Positions 9,781 to 21,594 of a DNA stretch of 60,976 nt are shown piece by piece. The position numbers and the translations under genes were made by a program. How positions within the stretch are numbered: position 1 is the stretch's first letter; every line of letters starts with the position of its first letter. Below the pieces are notes generated by a model. The model made no database searches, had not been told where the DNA came from, and saw only the letters and a list, made by a program, of their open reading frames with translations. The stretch comes from Bremia lactucae. Taxonomy: Eukaryota > Oomycota > Peronosporomycetes > Peronosporales > Peronosporaceae. The stretch is from NCBI RefSeq assembly GCF_004359215.1, contig NC_090617.1, positions 1,457,375-1,518,350 of the forward strand. Reading direction: 5' to 3'.

Positions 9781-10260
9781 GACGCGAATGATGTCGATGT
9801 CGAAGTAATCAACATCGAAACTGAGAAAACTCTCATGGCAGTGCGCACAAAGCGCACTGAAAAATACAAAACAAATGAGTTAGCAGAGGAATTTCTGCTG
9901 ACTTGAGAATTAGTCATCCGTTTCGAACAGGATTCCATTGCTAACGCAGTGGACCGTCAGAATCGGAACGTAGACAAACATGTAGTAGTACTAGGTCATT
10001 AAATTTAAATGAAACGTTCTTTCATTAAAATTTAATGACCTAGTACTACTCTCTACGGTAAACTTACCTAAGCGTGTAGTCACTCATGTGGGTAGCAGTA
10101 AACTACTACCCAAGTTCATTGGGCCTTTCCGTGTACTGCATCGCAAAGGCAATACGTAAACAGTAGGATTGCCACGTAGGATGCGTTCGCATCCTACATT
10201 TTGCGTTGGTCGGCTCCGCCCGTACAATCAGCACGCGGTTTCTTCCGAGGACGGACCTGA
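9776..10260 (+). pseudogene. Integrase linker and C-terminal domain of element A
   Basis: After an Asp/Asn-rich linker (VDVEVINIETE) come RFEQDSIANAVDRQNRNVDKH, a palindrome at 9984-10050, then LVLLSTVNLPKRVVTHVGSSK, LLPKFIGPFRVLHRKGN and GLPRRMRSHPTFCVGRLRPY. This is the classical gypsy integrase C-terminal domain (GPFxV ... LPxxMxxHPxFxVxxL). Decayed chromodomain sequence (GGQRFLVE) follows near 10630-10660. The minus strand here encodes the antisense gene. Confidence 0.8.
9984..10050. repeat. Palindrome inside integrase of element A
   Basis: Arms 9984-10006 and 10028-10050 are perfect 23-base reverse complements, with further partial pairing inward (AAATGA / TCATT). The right arm is native coding sequence (NDLVLLS); the left arm replaces the native GRANI-type residues seen at 40440-40480, so it is an inverted copy inserted next to its source. 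Confidence 0.92.
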
Positions 10261-11111
10261 CCACCCTTTTCAAAAATCCTTAAGAGATTCTTGTGGTCAC
10301 GAACCAGATTCTCATGCTGAAACTGGAGACTCTCATGTCCGGTCCGAAGATCCTCGAAACTGCGATGAGCTGACGAAAGCTCATCACGAAGAGCGTGACA
10401 ATTCCGTTCGTACTCTAACATAGAGAACGCACTTTTCGAACGGTCTTGAAACCATTCGATATGATGAGCCTGCACCGTCTGCTCTAACGAGCGCTTACCG
10501 CGCTCGTGATCCAGTCCTTCCTCCAAATCATGGAGGAAGCGATCGAGTTTGCCGATCTTCGACTCTAGATCCGACACATGGGTTGGATCTAATTTCTCCT
10601 ACTCCACCACAACCATTGGTGGAATCCCACGGTGGTCAACGTTTCCTTGTCGAACATAACTCAACCACCGTGATGTAAAGGGGTAGCGAACGAGTTATCT
10701 TGTTCGCTGGCGCGGTTATCCACCTTCACATGACAGCTGGGAGCCTCGTTCCCAGTTGATTGTTGACGTTGAGGGCCTCGTCCGTCAGTACGACAAGATC
10801 CATCCGAAGCCATTAGCCTGACGATGATCAGGCGACTGTTCTGTTCTCCCCGAGTCGGCCATTTCGTCCGACTCGCATTCGTAAAAGACCTCCAAAGAGG
10901 GGTCGCATTCACGTGGTGTATCACCACGTGTACCCGCAACATTTAGAGTTGCGGGACAAGATGATACTACGGCAGACGGAACGTCTGCCGCAAGAGACAA
11001 TAATGCGTCGCCCGCGGCTGCATGAGCCGCAGCCGAATGCGCCGCACTATTCGCATATCGCATGGACTTGTTAACCAAGCGCATAGAATTAATAATGATG
11101 AATCTGACCAA
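10194..11111 (-). pseudogene. Antisense gene (aORF) of element A
   Basis: Minus-strand open pieces between the 3' LTR and integrase. 11111-10785: MRLVNKSMRYANSAAHSAAA, an Ala-rich N-terminus, then PRECDPSLEVFYECESDE and ADSGRTEQSPDHRQA. 10577-10194: SDLESKIGKLDRFLHDLEEG and further heptad-like sequence to LRIFEKGG, a strongly predicted coiled coil, ending in a basic GG-rich tail. The central domain of copies F, E and B is deleted here. The C-terminal half lies opposite the integrase C-terminal domain. It matches no family I recognise. Seen: open frame and similarity to 35214-36808. Inferred: a real protein-coding gene of the family. Confidence 0.65.
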
Positions 11112-11177
11112 TCAACATCGTTTTTATAAAGTGGTCCTATAGTGACCACTCTATTCAATGACAGTCAGAGTGATTGT

Positions 11178-11195
11178 CGTTTGAGGGAGGGGTGA
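11178..11195 (+). promoter_or_regulatory. Polypurine tract of element A
   Basis: GTTTGAGGGAGGGGTGA lies directly against the 3' LTR start (TG at 11196), the expected primer for plus-strand DNA. The same tract, in reverse complement, follows the minus-strand LTR end at 35072-35090. Confidence 0.8.
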
Positions 11196-11628
11196 TGTAA
11201 CGGGGTGTATCGTTACATGAAATTAACACTTAAAGGTTGTTAATTAAAATATTCTTTAAAAGGTGGATAATATTTAGAATATATCACTTTACATGGTAAT
11301 ATTCTATAAGGCTTATCGATTGGTAGATATAGACCATTTATCTACTTTTTCCGCTATCCAGTCAGCGCTGGACGCGCGCAAAGAGAAAGACAGATAACAC
11401 TTTTAGTACATGTTTTGTATTAGTTTAAATTTAAGTTAGAATTAAGTAGACGGACAAGGGGAACTTAATTATATTAATACAATTTTAATTTGTTAACCCT
11501 CTTTATAGCAAGTATTTTAAAGAGAAGACTTCCTCTGCACGTACTAGTGTACGTGAAGTGACGTGAGGAACCACTCACACTGAGGCAGTGCGAAGTGGAC
11601 TAGTACAAGTCGGCAGTGCTTCGTTACA
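11196..11628 (+). repeat. Element A 3' LTR
   Basis: 433 bp, TGTAACGGGGTGTATCGTTACA at the start and GTGCTTCGTTACA at the end, similar over its length to 5623-6067, with ACGTACTAGTGTACG near its 3' part in both. Confidence 0.88.
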
Positions 11629-11677
11629 CCCACCGTATATGGGCTCATAAGCTGTAGAGATATTATAGCAGAGGAGA

Positions 11678-12234
11678 TGTAACGGGCTAAAGTTGCCCTG
11701 ATGTTACACAGTCCCCGATAAGTACACTTGGTGTACTTAAGGGGATAGTCAATTGCTAAATAATAGTGATTAGACCCAGCACTCGGGTGTGGTGCACATT
11801 TGTGACCAACCCTTGTGTATGTGATGCACATGGGTGTATTCACAATAGGAGGGATGACGCCCAGCGTCGTCCGTGATGACGGCTAGCGTCATCCGTTACG
11901 CGAGGTATCTAGAAAGATACGCTCGCAATACATATTAAGTGTTATCTATAGAGATGACATTTTAATTGGTAAAAATAGGTATTTATATTTAATACGATTA
12001 AATATAAATCAGTCTGAAAACTACTTCCTACTTGGTAAGTGCGCACGAGGAGCCGGATTACCGCTCCCGTGACGACACTTAACCAGAGCACTTAGTGCGT
12101 TGGGTGAGGTCGCTAACGCGCCCACCACAACTACCTCACTGCACGCAAGAGAAGCAGGTTAAAACGCTTCCTCGCTGTGCTAGGGTGTGTGTGTGTAAGT
12201 AAAGCGAGGCCGCATCACGACGTGCCCGTCTACA
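11678..12234 (+). repeat. Family 2 LTR
   Basis: 557 bp, TGTAACGGGCTAAAG at the start and GTGCCCGTCTACA at the end. The same LTR lies inside the MULE (51023-51550, -), at 54597-55112 (-) and, cut by the window edge, at 60743-60976. No internal family 2 sequence adjoins it. Flanks GGAGA and ACATG do not form a target duplication. Confidence 0.85.
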
Positions 12235-12254
12235 ACATGGTAATGTTGTAACAA

Positions 12255-12909
12255 CAATACATCAGTCCTGTTCATTGGTTTATTTAAGCTTAAATCATCC
12301 CGCAAATCGTTACTGGACACGACTAAGCGGTGTGGAAGGAGTCGCTCGTTATACATAGCTTATAATTAATATATCGAAGTCTGTAGGTAAGAAGATCGTT
12401 ACGGAAGGCACTAAAATATGTAAATACAGTTTAACTTTTTCCCTGTGCTAAACCTTCTCAGTATTGACCTTTAGTAGCAAAAATTTCTTAGGTACTAAAA
12501 AACCTTCCTCTGCACGTCGTGAACGTGATTAGTAAAGTTGCCCCTACAGTAATAGGTGAAATGTGCGTCGCAAAAGCTTTCCATAAGCGTAACGACCAGT
12601 ATGCGAAGGCGTAAATAAGTACAATATTTCACTCTGCAGCACACTGAGTAAATGGGCACCTTTCGCTTGCACTGATGCAATCTACACTGATTATAGTGCA
12701 GGCAAGGCGTCTCCGAGGACTTCCCGTACACTAAGTGCAGAGAAAGATATTAATATCGAAGCGTGGTTAGCAACAATACTAAACAAGAAGGAATGCTTGG
12801 TCTATTGAAAGAAAACCTTTTTTAAATTCATGTATGTCTTGCGCACTAATAACTTCTAATTCTGACTATATATATTAAGATACAAATTTTGTAGTGACTA
12901 GGGTAAATC
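12255..12909. repeat. Nested family 1 LTR fragments
   Basis: A plus-oriented family 1 LTR piece (from GGTTTATTTAAGCTTAAATC to about 12490) runs into rearranged LTR pieces containing CCTTCCTCTGCACG (12508-12521) and, near 12650-12745, GGGCACCTTTCGCTTGCACTG with TCTACACTGATTATAGTG on the opposite orientation. AT-rich sequence follows to 12909. No gene seen. Confidence 0.6.
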
Positions 12910-13410
12910 CCTTGGCATCAAAGAGATAACTCTTCTCAACTCCTGGTGGTTTAAGAAGCGCTAGGCTAGAAAGCGCTTCTGACTATTCGAATCCATTAAT
13001 GGCATACGAGGAGGATAAACTCAAAACTTTTTTAGTTGTATGGTACTGCCGTCCACAGACATGATAATCATAGTCGCGATCTCCGGCGATTGCGAGAGGA
13101 TGTGGATGATAAGGTCACCGTCGTCATGACTTACATACGATGGTCTTTGTATAGATCGTTTGAAAACCGAGCAGCGATTTCTGGTAAGCACTTAGCAAAC
13201 GATCGGGTGCACCAAACCATTTGCGACGAGCTCCGGCAGCTCGTCGTGAAAGCGCACCCTTAAGGGATGTGTTAAAACGTTTAGTTCAAGGCGTTCAGTC
13301 TCTAACCCGATTCCATCAGTCTTTGGCGGATGCCTTTGACAGTTCCGGGGTGATTCGGAACCGGGAGAAGCCTCGTCCTGGTGGGACGGGCGGAGACAGA
13401 ACGAGGCACC
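12910..13410 (+). pseudogene. Antisense-gene fragment, C-terminal part (copy B1)
   Basis: Reads in pieces on the plus strand. RDLRRLREDVDD and SFENRAAISGKHLANDRV correspond to the coiled-coil part of copies A and F. LRDVLKRLVQGVQSLTRFHQ, SLADAFDSSGVIRNREKPRP and GGTGGD match the C-terminal tail of copy E (30265-30380). The end is fused to an LTR at about 13402. Confidence 0.6.
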
Positions 13411-13865
13411 TCTAATAATGTACCAGTCAACCTACACTGATAACACCGAAGGTGAGGTGCCTCGATTATATCACGTTCACTCAAGGTAACAAGTCTTAGC
13501 TACTAAAGGTTGAAACTAAGGCTTTGGTATAGAAAAAAGGTAAAATTGTATTAATATATTAAGCTCTTTCGTAAATCGATAGTGGCTTTGATATTTTAAA
13601 AAAACAAATATGTAAAGCGCCTCCTTCTGCACCGCCTCATCGTGTCTTGCAAGGATTGGCGGAGTTGACTTAAATTATACCTACCAACCAATAGAGCTAA
13701 TGTCTTATTCCGTCAATATGACCAAATTTAAATATTAATCAAAAATGATAAAATTTATTAATTTTGTATCTATTTATTAATTTCCGCTTATAGGAACTGA
13801 TATTTATTTTTCCGATTATAGGAAATATTCAAAATTATACTTTAGTAACGAAGCACCCCGTTACA
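13402..13865 (-). repeat. Family 1 LTR
   Basis: Ends GAAGCACCCCGTTACA at 13865. Its outer start is cut, beginning AGGCACCTCT within the antisense-gene fragment. AGTCAACCTACACTGATAAC and CGTCTTGCAAGGATTGGCGG-like stretches identify the family. The inner side (13866 onwards) carries the reverse complement of the polypurine tract and then the antisense gene, so this is the 3' LTR of a minus-strand element. Confidence 0.75.
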
Positions 13866-13979
13866 TCACCCCATTAATCAACAGTCACTACAGTGACTGA
13901 TGTAACGTTATTAAGAGTACCATTATGTCTCTCTATGTAACTACTACGTGTTAGTTTTTTAATAACTTTTTTGTTTTGA

Positions 13980-15475
13980 TTGCGCATGGTATCGGGATCA
14001 GTCCGCGTAGTCTATGAAGCCGCAAAGCTGGTAGCGACACGGCTCAGTGTAGCTGCTAGTGATGCAAATGTTGCAGTACATGCTAATGCGTCTACTGTGG
14101 GGAGCCCTCGTCACCTGCTAATTCAGTTGGAGGTGACTGGAACGAATCGGCGTCATCGCCGGACTCATCAGCAACCGCTAAGGCTTCTGGTTTTCTCGGG
14201 GTTGCGTTCGTTGAGCCCACTAGCTCTAACGTGACATCCTAAGAGGACATATCGGCGTTGTTTAACCGCTCATCAGACCATTTTGATGCGGATAAATCTT
14301 GTAATGACTCCATGGATGATGATATCTCTGGTGATGTCAGAATGCGTCACCAGGAACGAAGTGATTGTATAGGTTACTTCGGTGAGCATACTACTGGTGA
14401 TGGTAGTATACATCTCCAGGCTTAAGGATCACTTCGAGAGTAATGTTAGCTTGAAAGTTAACATTAATCAATGGGAGATGAAGCGCAATGCTTTGCAGTT
14501 CGCTCCCGAACAGAGACCCCGGTTGCCCTTTTCGGGCAAACTAACTGTTTCGTCTGGTACGACCGGTTGCCGCTACTTGATTCCGTTAATCGGCTCACCC
14601 AGGCTTCATAAGTCTGGTGAGGACGGAACGTAATTTTTATCGATGCCTCTTTTCCGGTATCGACATTACACATGCAAGGATTAAAGGATGTCACTCTTTT
14701 ATTCCAAGGTTCAGAAGCATTCTCTTCGAATGTACAAAGCCTGGGCCGCGAGTCCTGGCTTGACAAACTGGATGCTTCCTGTGACGGGTTCGAAAGACGG
14801 ACCGTATTCGGTGCACACTACAAACTGAATCATTTGTCCAGAAGCAGGCTACCGTGCCTCTCGTGGGGGCACCCATGTCCCTGCTCCTTTTAGGGTGCAG
14901 GCCATTTTCCTTAGGAAGCATACTCCGTTAAAGACCGTCATTGAAGGACGTGCATCTCTTGTGAAATGCGCGAAGGGATTGAGGGCCTCCACTTCTATTA
15001 AAAGCGCGGAGAGCGCTAGTTATCTGATGAGCCTTCTGTGGAAGAGAATGGTCTCGTCCATCATCAGTTAAGAACGAGGTTCTCAATCATCATGCGAAAG
15101 TGGATACCCTCGCCATCGAACGGGGTTACTCGTTCGAACCCTCTTCACCACACGGTGGTTCAAGAAGCGTTCAACTAGAATACGCTTCTCACTATTCGAA
15201 TCCGTCAAAGATGTGGAGGAGGAAGAAAATTCGAGCTCACCTCATTCGCTCGACCCAAATCATCACTGTGACTTGTGTCACGTCCTCCCGTAGATACGGG
15301 AGGACGTTGGTCACGAACGATTCCGCCGTCGCGAGTTAGCGTTGACGGTCGACTGGATAAAGTTCCCTCGCTATTTAGTATCAATAATTTTATATCAGTT
15401 TATGGGCTGACACCAGATAAAGATCTTCCGTTGCTGCTAAGTTCGGTCAGTACGACCCATATTAGTAATACTTAG
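13980..15475 (+). pseudogene. Antisense gene of family 1, copy B2, frameshifted
   Basis: Starts about 115 bases from the LTR. RVVYEAAKLVATRLSVAAS is the Ala-rich N-terminus shared with copy E (GREAAKLEAARISVAVS). An acidic Ser/Asp-rich stretch follows. The central domain at 14690-14893 reads FSSNVQSLGRESWLDKL, then RTVFGAHYKLNHLSRS, matching copies E and F closely. After a frame change the sequence near 15100-15340 runs on to the coiled-coil border (VEEEEN-like, SPHSLDPNHHCD). Several frame changes and stops. Confidence 0.6.
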
Positions 15476-16189
15476 GATAAGTACCACCCCTAAAATAATA
15501 TGGCGTCAATGGTTTTACCTATTTTAATAGAAAAGGGGTCTCTACCCATCATGCATTTTACACATATTTAAAGGTTCAACATCCGAAGTGCACCCCCCCC
15601 CTCAATCAGACTGTTGGCACCCAATGCGCCATTCGTTTACGTTTCATCCCTAAAGTCTGAAATAAAACAATTAATTTTGCGGTTGTGTTTTAGATATCTG
15701 TGATTGAAGCCCCCCAATAGTCACTGACTCTAATTTGCTTCCTCGGAGATGACGAGTACGTGGAAAGCGGCACTTTGTGAGCGTTGTAGATCATCGATCC
15801 GTCTTAAAAGGTATTTAAACGTAGTGTGTCATAATTCACGATCTATTATATCATCTGATAGAGGTAGTACGGCAGGAAGTTTTCCGGGAACCATACACTA
15901 CGTATAGCCCGGCGTATGTCAAAATGGTCATTGCCGGTGCCATCACGACCTCACTCGGTAGATATTTTACGGCCCACTCCACGTGCATCAGAGAAGTCAC
16001 ACTCTAGATCCCTCGGCATTAGGCCCACAATGTTTCACCATTCACTGATTCGTTTCACAGCGAGTGTCACTTAATGAATACGTACCGATTCACAACCGTC
16101 AATGAGCCCACACTCGAGACTAATGTCATCGACATTGGAGCTAATTAAGTTAGACACGCCAGTATTCAACTCTGACAATCTGTCAGTGG
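15476..16189. other. No gene recognised
   Basis: Contains a C run at 15592-15600 and low-information AT-rich sequence. No open frame or repeat match that I can support. Confidence 0.5.
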
Positions 16190-17718
16190 CTCGTGCCAAT
16201 AGTGATTTCGCCTAGCAAAGGTGGTTTTATGGCTCGCCAAAGCTTGTTTGAAAAATTGCGCGTTGTGCCTAAGGTCTTAGACCTTCAATCACTCCAATCT
16301 ATCCATGACGCATGGCGTTCAAGCCAGGTCATGCTAAGGATAAGATCATGTCTCGAATCTAAATCAAGAACAAGACAGCGGTCATCAGTACAGTCCAAGT
16401 GCAAAATTTCACGCCTAAGGTTATTGGAATTTTACACACACTACACGTGTCTCATTTGCTAAGCAAAAAATGTTTAAGCGCCACAATAATTTGCTGACTC
16501 CTCACTGGAACAAAGCTAAGCACAATTGCAAGACGCTTTGGAGTCCATTAAAATCGGCCATGGCTTATTAAAGCTCGCTACAGTCTCCTCAGCGACTAAC
16601 GAGCCGATTCGTAACCACGCTTGCTTCATTAGGCAAATAGGTGAGTGGGACTAAGCCTTGTCATCTCCACATAGCCTAATCATACCCTAGCTGGGCGCCC
16701 ACGACTACTGGTTTGACAACCATTTCTGAAATGCGGTGGAAATATTGCTGCTTCGACATTTGCGCTGATTGTACACTGCGCACGTCGGATACAAGTCTCT
16801 TGTACTTCTGCACGTAAAGCATCTATACAGCTTGAAGCTCTGCCCTCTTTTCATTAATGAGGCTAAGGTCTATCTGCACCGGTCTGTTAAACGAATTAGA
16901 TGTGCCGTAGAGCTAGTCTTGTACCCATGCGTCCCGTTGCGGGCTGCTTTTAGGCTGAGCCAGCTTTCGGCACAATATTTTTTTGCCGCTTCAAATTAGC
17001 GGGGTGGACAGGAAGACTTTTGCTCCGACCACGCACGTACAAAGCCATTCCATGAAAATGGTTAAAAGAACAGCCTCTATTCAAATTTGCAACTCTTGGA
17101 CATAGTCCGTTTTTAGTGTTTTCAACCTTTGACGGGTAGATGATAAGCATGAGCGCACGCGGTAAGCCTGATTGAGCGGGGCAATAACGCGAGACAATTG
17201 CTGTTTCAGCAAGTCTCACTTGGGAAAATCAACTTCAATATTCGTGATGCAGGTGAGGGCGTATGCTCTGGCTCTGCCACCGAAGTTGGAGATGACCAAA
17301 CCAACTCGCTGTTGCCCCGATCGTAGCTTGGCGGATTTCAGGGCCATTTCCACCTTTCTGATTCAAAGAAGGCGTTTTCCCTTCTTTGCTCTAATACTCA
17401 AGACAAGAGGGCGAACCTATGGCCACACTCACAGGTACTGGAATGTACCATGTAGACATGAATGCTGCCAATTGGTCATGAAACTGTCCAAATAGGGTGG
17501 CTTAAAGTGCATTATGGCGATGAGCCGCGCCGTAGGAGACTTTCGTCCATCGATGAGCTGCTGCTCCTACTATTTAAGGATTCTCGCCCATTTTTATAAG
17601 GCTTTCAGCGTTTAAATCGCTAACCATTGAGCTTCCGATAGAACTGGGAGTCGTTATATCCTCATTTACGATCAGTATGTAAAGACTCAGGTGTAGAATG
17701 ACTAATTGTGCTACCAAG
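16190..17718 (-). pseudogene. Family 3 gag, strongly degraded
   Basis: On the minus strand near 17340-16960 the reading ISNFGGRARAYALTC, then DFPKWDLLKQQLSRVIAPLN, QAYRVRSCLSSTRQ and DYVQELQI followed by TIFMEWLCTCVVGAKVF is a retrotransposon gag capsid with a few stops. A related copy lies on the plus strand at 38344-39290. The 5' LTR fragment and primer site sit just upstream (17708-17895). The stretch 16190-16310 recurs near 45600-45660, with no function assigned. Confidence 0.65.
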
Positions 17719-17895
17719 TGTAGCGGAGCTACTTAGCTCCTTGAGTCAGAGGAAGACATACAGCCTCAAAGAGCCATTAAGTATTTAACCTCATAATAAC
17801 TCAAAGAGACGTATAGGCTCATAGAGGTTATCTAAGCCTGGTGTAAGGAATCTAAAGATAATAAGTATCACACGGCAACCAGTGCTCACATCAAT
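17719..17895 (-). repeat. Family 3 LTR fragment
   Basis: Begins TGTAGCGGAGC, like 27070, and shares CTCAAAGAGCCATTAAGTAT with 23460-23480. It is cut after about 175 bp, where chromodomain sequence starts. On its gag side GTGCTACCA (17708-17716) is the reverse complement of the primer site TGGTAGCAC. Confidence 0.75.
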
Positions 17896-18690
17896 ATTTC
17901 AGCTCCTCCTGCACTGCTCGACGAGCAAGGAACCTTCCGTTTTACGTTAAGATACTTTTAAAACGATGTCGTCGTAAGGGTCAATAACAGTATCTGTTGA
18001 AGTGGCTCGGGTACCCCTCGTCTGAAAATCTGGGGGTACAAGGTACCTCTTCGGATAGATTGCCTTCCGCCATTGACGGTTTTAAGCGCCGCGCTTGGGG
18101 TCAACCTACGCTTCCCACCTGATAGAGGTAGCCAGTGTATGGCTTTGATCCGCGGTTGCACGTTCAACCGAAGCACTGAGTGCTAGATAGTACTAGCCTC
18201 ATTTTGATCGTAATGGTGTAATGGTGTGCTTAGTTGTTTCTTAACCTTCAGCTGATAAGGTGAAAGCGAAGCTTTCGTTCCAAAGAAGCGCCAGCCACGT
18301 CGGCAGTGTCTCGAAGGGGTCATATTTTTCTGAGGCGTCGGGGTTGACGGACCTAGTTAATGAACGCACTATCGCTTTCTTGACCGCTTTGTTTGAGCAA
18401 AGCGATCGGAATATTTTTCTGATAGAGGATACTGAAGCAGCATGTGCTTGGTCCCGCCGACGTTCATTATTAACATGGCATCATGATCGGTGGAGAGTGG
18501 TATTTTTAATGAAGAGCGTCGCGTGTAGCGATCATCTTCGGCGCCCAAGCCACCGATTCAAATATCAAGATTGGTTTGCAACCTCTCGGAGACCTATTTC
18601 ACACAAGTGGTGTGAAGACGGACTATCGGTGGGCTTCACAGCCGCAATGGCTATGACTGGCGACGAACTTCCTCCTACTTAATAATTTCT
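17896..18690 (+). pseudogene. Integrase chromodomain remnant and downstream ORF
   Basis: APPALLDEQGTFRF, then NDVVVR and later LPPLTV-type sequence is a decayed chromodomain (start LLDEQG, then K-rich and WxGY-like sequence out of frame); the region 21890-22130 is a second copy. Chromodomains at integrase C-termini tether insertion to chromatin marks. A 140-residue open frame (18260-18682) follows that I do not recognise; its start overlaps sequence shared with 22240-22290, so it is probably element sequence, not a host gene. Confidence 0.5.
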
Positions 18691-19130
18691 TGCTCTTGTT
18701 GCTCATCGAGCGAACTTAACAAAGTATGGGCTCTAGACCTCGTTTCTCCGCAATGCAGTTAAAGCATTTTGTGACACCACATTCTGAGAACGGATTCGGT
18801 ACCCAACGATTCGTCTTCACGCTTATGCCGTGGTAGGCTCGGATTCCTGGGCATTTTCCTTTAAGTGTGACGATCATTGTCCGGCTCTATCAAAAGTGAT
18901 GACGAGTTAAACACAATTTCAGGTCAAATGGCCACCATGTCAGATATGTTCCTAGCCTTTGAAGCCTGGACCAAACTCATTAACAGATATTTCGTCTAGC
19001 TCCATAAGAGCATACAAAGGATAGGATAGCCTCAAGTCTAATATTACCTTCAACGCTACTATTCACGTTGTATATAGCATTTCGCTAGTATCTCTCCTTG
19101 ACTTTACAGACGCTTTACGTATCGAAGTAA
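18691..19130. other. No gene recognised
   Basis: Degraded sequence between the chromodomain copy and the family 3 pol remnant; no supportable coding similarity. Confidence 0.45.
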
Positions 19131-20163
19131 TAAACTGAGATCACTGCTGTCTTGTGAAGATACCATCGTTTCATGGAGGCCGACACATTAAATGCTGAAA
19201 TTAAACAGGGTCTTCAACCTTACTTTGCTCTATGGCAAGAGCCGACGTCTATAGTTAACATCCAATGGAGGCAGTGGCCTATAATAAATAAACATTGTGA
19301 CGTCATTGACGATTTCTTCTGTGCTAAGCAGGCAGCTGGAATGATGTGTGAGAGTAAGACACCCCATTTGACACCGACCTATTTTGTCGAGTAGCCAAAC
19401 AGTAAGTGACGCATTGCATGTTTACAGTAAGCTTCATGCGACTACTATAGCGGCACAGGTACCAATTTCTACGGAGGATATTCTTTAAAACAGAATGGTT
19501 TAATGTTCGATGTACTGGGCATCGACTGAATTGATGGCTATCATCAAAATAATATCTTGTGCAAGCTGCTAGCGATATTCATCTTACAGCGATAAGCACC
19601 CCAAAAGGTATGCTTTGGCAATGGCTGGTGTTTACACAGGCGCTTCCGAAAACCCGGTTGCCTTAAACGTCTGGTGACACAGCTATTCCGTCATCATAAG
19701 GTCATGCACCAAAAAGTTTAAGACATAATTGTCTACAGCCGTGTGGAGAAGGGTCGGTCGAATGTGGACAAATACTTAGACCATTTACGAGCTGTGCTCG
19801 AATGCATGCGTGCGAACTAGTTTTATGCCAGCGCATCAGAAGGTGCGGATGAGATTCCCTTTTTGGAGTGCTTTATTGGAAAGCTAGGTTTTAGAGCGGA
19901 TCCCACTAAGGTAGAAGCAATAGTAAATTGGCCGGCATTCAAAACCAAAATAATCACGTGAGGGACTTGGCCTTCCCAACTACTTGCATAAGTACAACGG
20001 ATTTGCGCTATGACTCAGTTATTATTCAATTTCCTCAGTAAATGTAGGAATTAGTGCGGACTTAGCACCAAAATGACGCTTTTGAAGCAGTGACAAACCT
20101 ACAAATTCCAATTTTGTCTCTGCCTAATCTTGAGTGGACTTTTAGTGTCGCCTCTAGCGCATC

Positions 20164-20223
20164 TGACTGACTATAGACTTACACTGTAACGATTGACTGA
20201 CTATAGACTTGCGCTGTAACGAT
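20164..20223. repeat. 30-bp tandem duplication
   Basis: Two copies, 20164-20193 and 20194-20223, starting TGACTGACTATAGACTT, differing at two bases (ACAC against GCGC). It lies in the RNase H remnant. Confidence 0.92.
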
Positions 20224-21594
20224 ATATGACGCGAGACGCGAACGTGTCATTGCGTAAGCTTAAAGCTGCAGTAAGGACTACCCAGTTCATGCCAAAGGGC
20301 TACTTTTTATGTAGTATGCTTTCGTGGAAATTACAGTGCATATTCTTAGCTCAAAGACCGTACTTTTAAATATACGGATCGTGCATCGTTATGCACTGCC
20401 ATTCAGTCACCTCACGTTACACAGAGAATGGTCCAGCGTCTTTAATTCTTCGCAGAATATAGCCTCAAAGTAAAGTATAAGCTAGAAAGCAAAACGAATT
20501 GGCTGATGCGTTGTTACACAGAGCTGACTATGAGCTTGTTCTCTGTCGTCACCAGTCCCTGACTTAATCCGTGTGGCTTATGCCTCAGATGAACAGTGTG
20601 TAGCTTTACTAGATACTCTTGGAAGCCATGAGCTTTTAAACTCGGACCTTAAATTCTCGGCACGATTGTATGCGGCTTTACCTCAATATTCTATCGATTA
20701 TAGTATTTTGTGCAGTTTCACTGAAGTAGCGGATCTTTCGCATGCAGTTCCTCATGATGAGTAATTGAAGTATCAAATCCTCTATAAGGCATATGTCACT
20801 GCTTTAAGTGGGCATCTCGGTCGAGAAACCAGACATAGCTCGGTGAGACAAAGTAATTAGTGGCTCAAACTCTATTTCTGAGCTGGCGTTTATGTGCGCA
20901 CTATGCGAAACGTACCAACGGGTAAAACCCTTGGCACCCGAAACGGCGCCACTTGCCCGATTACCGTACCCACTGGTTGTTGGTGAATTCCATCAGTATG
21001 GACTTTGTGCTTAGCCAACTTAAGGTTAGGAAAGCAGCACCGGCATCGCAGTCTTTGCGGACCGTTGAAGCAAGATAATTCACTTAGTGGCTCTGCCGGA
21101 TACAATTATTGCAAACGCTACAGCTAAGCTGTTTATCGATCGCGTTTTTCGAGAAATTGCTTTGCCAGTGGAAATTGCCTATCACAGAGACCATGTTTTC
21201 ACGAGTACGCTTTTTAAAGTCAATCATTCGGATGCTTGGCACTATAATGGGCATGTTAATAGCGAATCATCTGCGTACCCGCGCTCAAGCTAAGTATTTT
21301 AATCGCGTTATTGAAGACGTTCTCTATAGTGTACGCCAAAGTGTTGGAGCATAATCTCTCTTTGATTAAATCTATGTTGAACAACGCTGTTTATGCCCCA
21401 CAGGCTATACTACTTTCTATATGAAGGATCTCACACACGCAAGCGTTTCGTTGACTCCACCACTCCGTGTTCCGGGCTATTTGGAGGGACGTTGCGTATT
21501 GGATCACTGATCTCAGCCCTGTCACTGTTCGAAAATAGGTCAGCGAGCTTCTCGCGATGCGATTATATGTCTTACGACACGTGCGTGACACAAT

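Larger units (their letters stand above)
5623..11628 (+). mobile_element. Element A: family 1 gypsy retrotransposon with both LTRs
   Basis: Two similar LTRs in direct orientation (5623-6067 and 11196-11628) enclose, in order, a gag remnant, the protease-RT linker, RT, RNase H, integrase remnants, an integrase C-terminal domain and, on the opposite strand, an extra gene. A primer-binding site follows the 5' LTR and a polypurine tract precedes the 3' LTR, so the orientation is certain. The zinc knuckle, the protease and most of the integrase core are deleted. The flanking pentamers GCTCA and CCCAC do not match, so the two LTRs may not come from one insertion event. Confidence 0.85.

Noticed and set aside
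5623..11628. Element A as one intact insertion
   Set aside because: Flanking pentamers (GCTCA, CCCAC) do not match, and gag C-terminus, protease and integrase core are deleted.
11678..12234. LTR as a solo LTR with target duplication
   Set aside because: The flanks GGAGA and ACATG differ; it may be a rearranged fragment end.
15592..15600. C runs here and at 30910-30919 as telomere or regulatory signals
   Set aside because: Simple homopolymers without a repeated telomere unit; possibly sequencing-sensitive sites.
18260..18682. 140-residue ORF as a host gene
   Set aside because: Its start overlaps sequence shared with 22240-22290, both directly after chromodomain remnants, so it is more likely element sequence.
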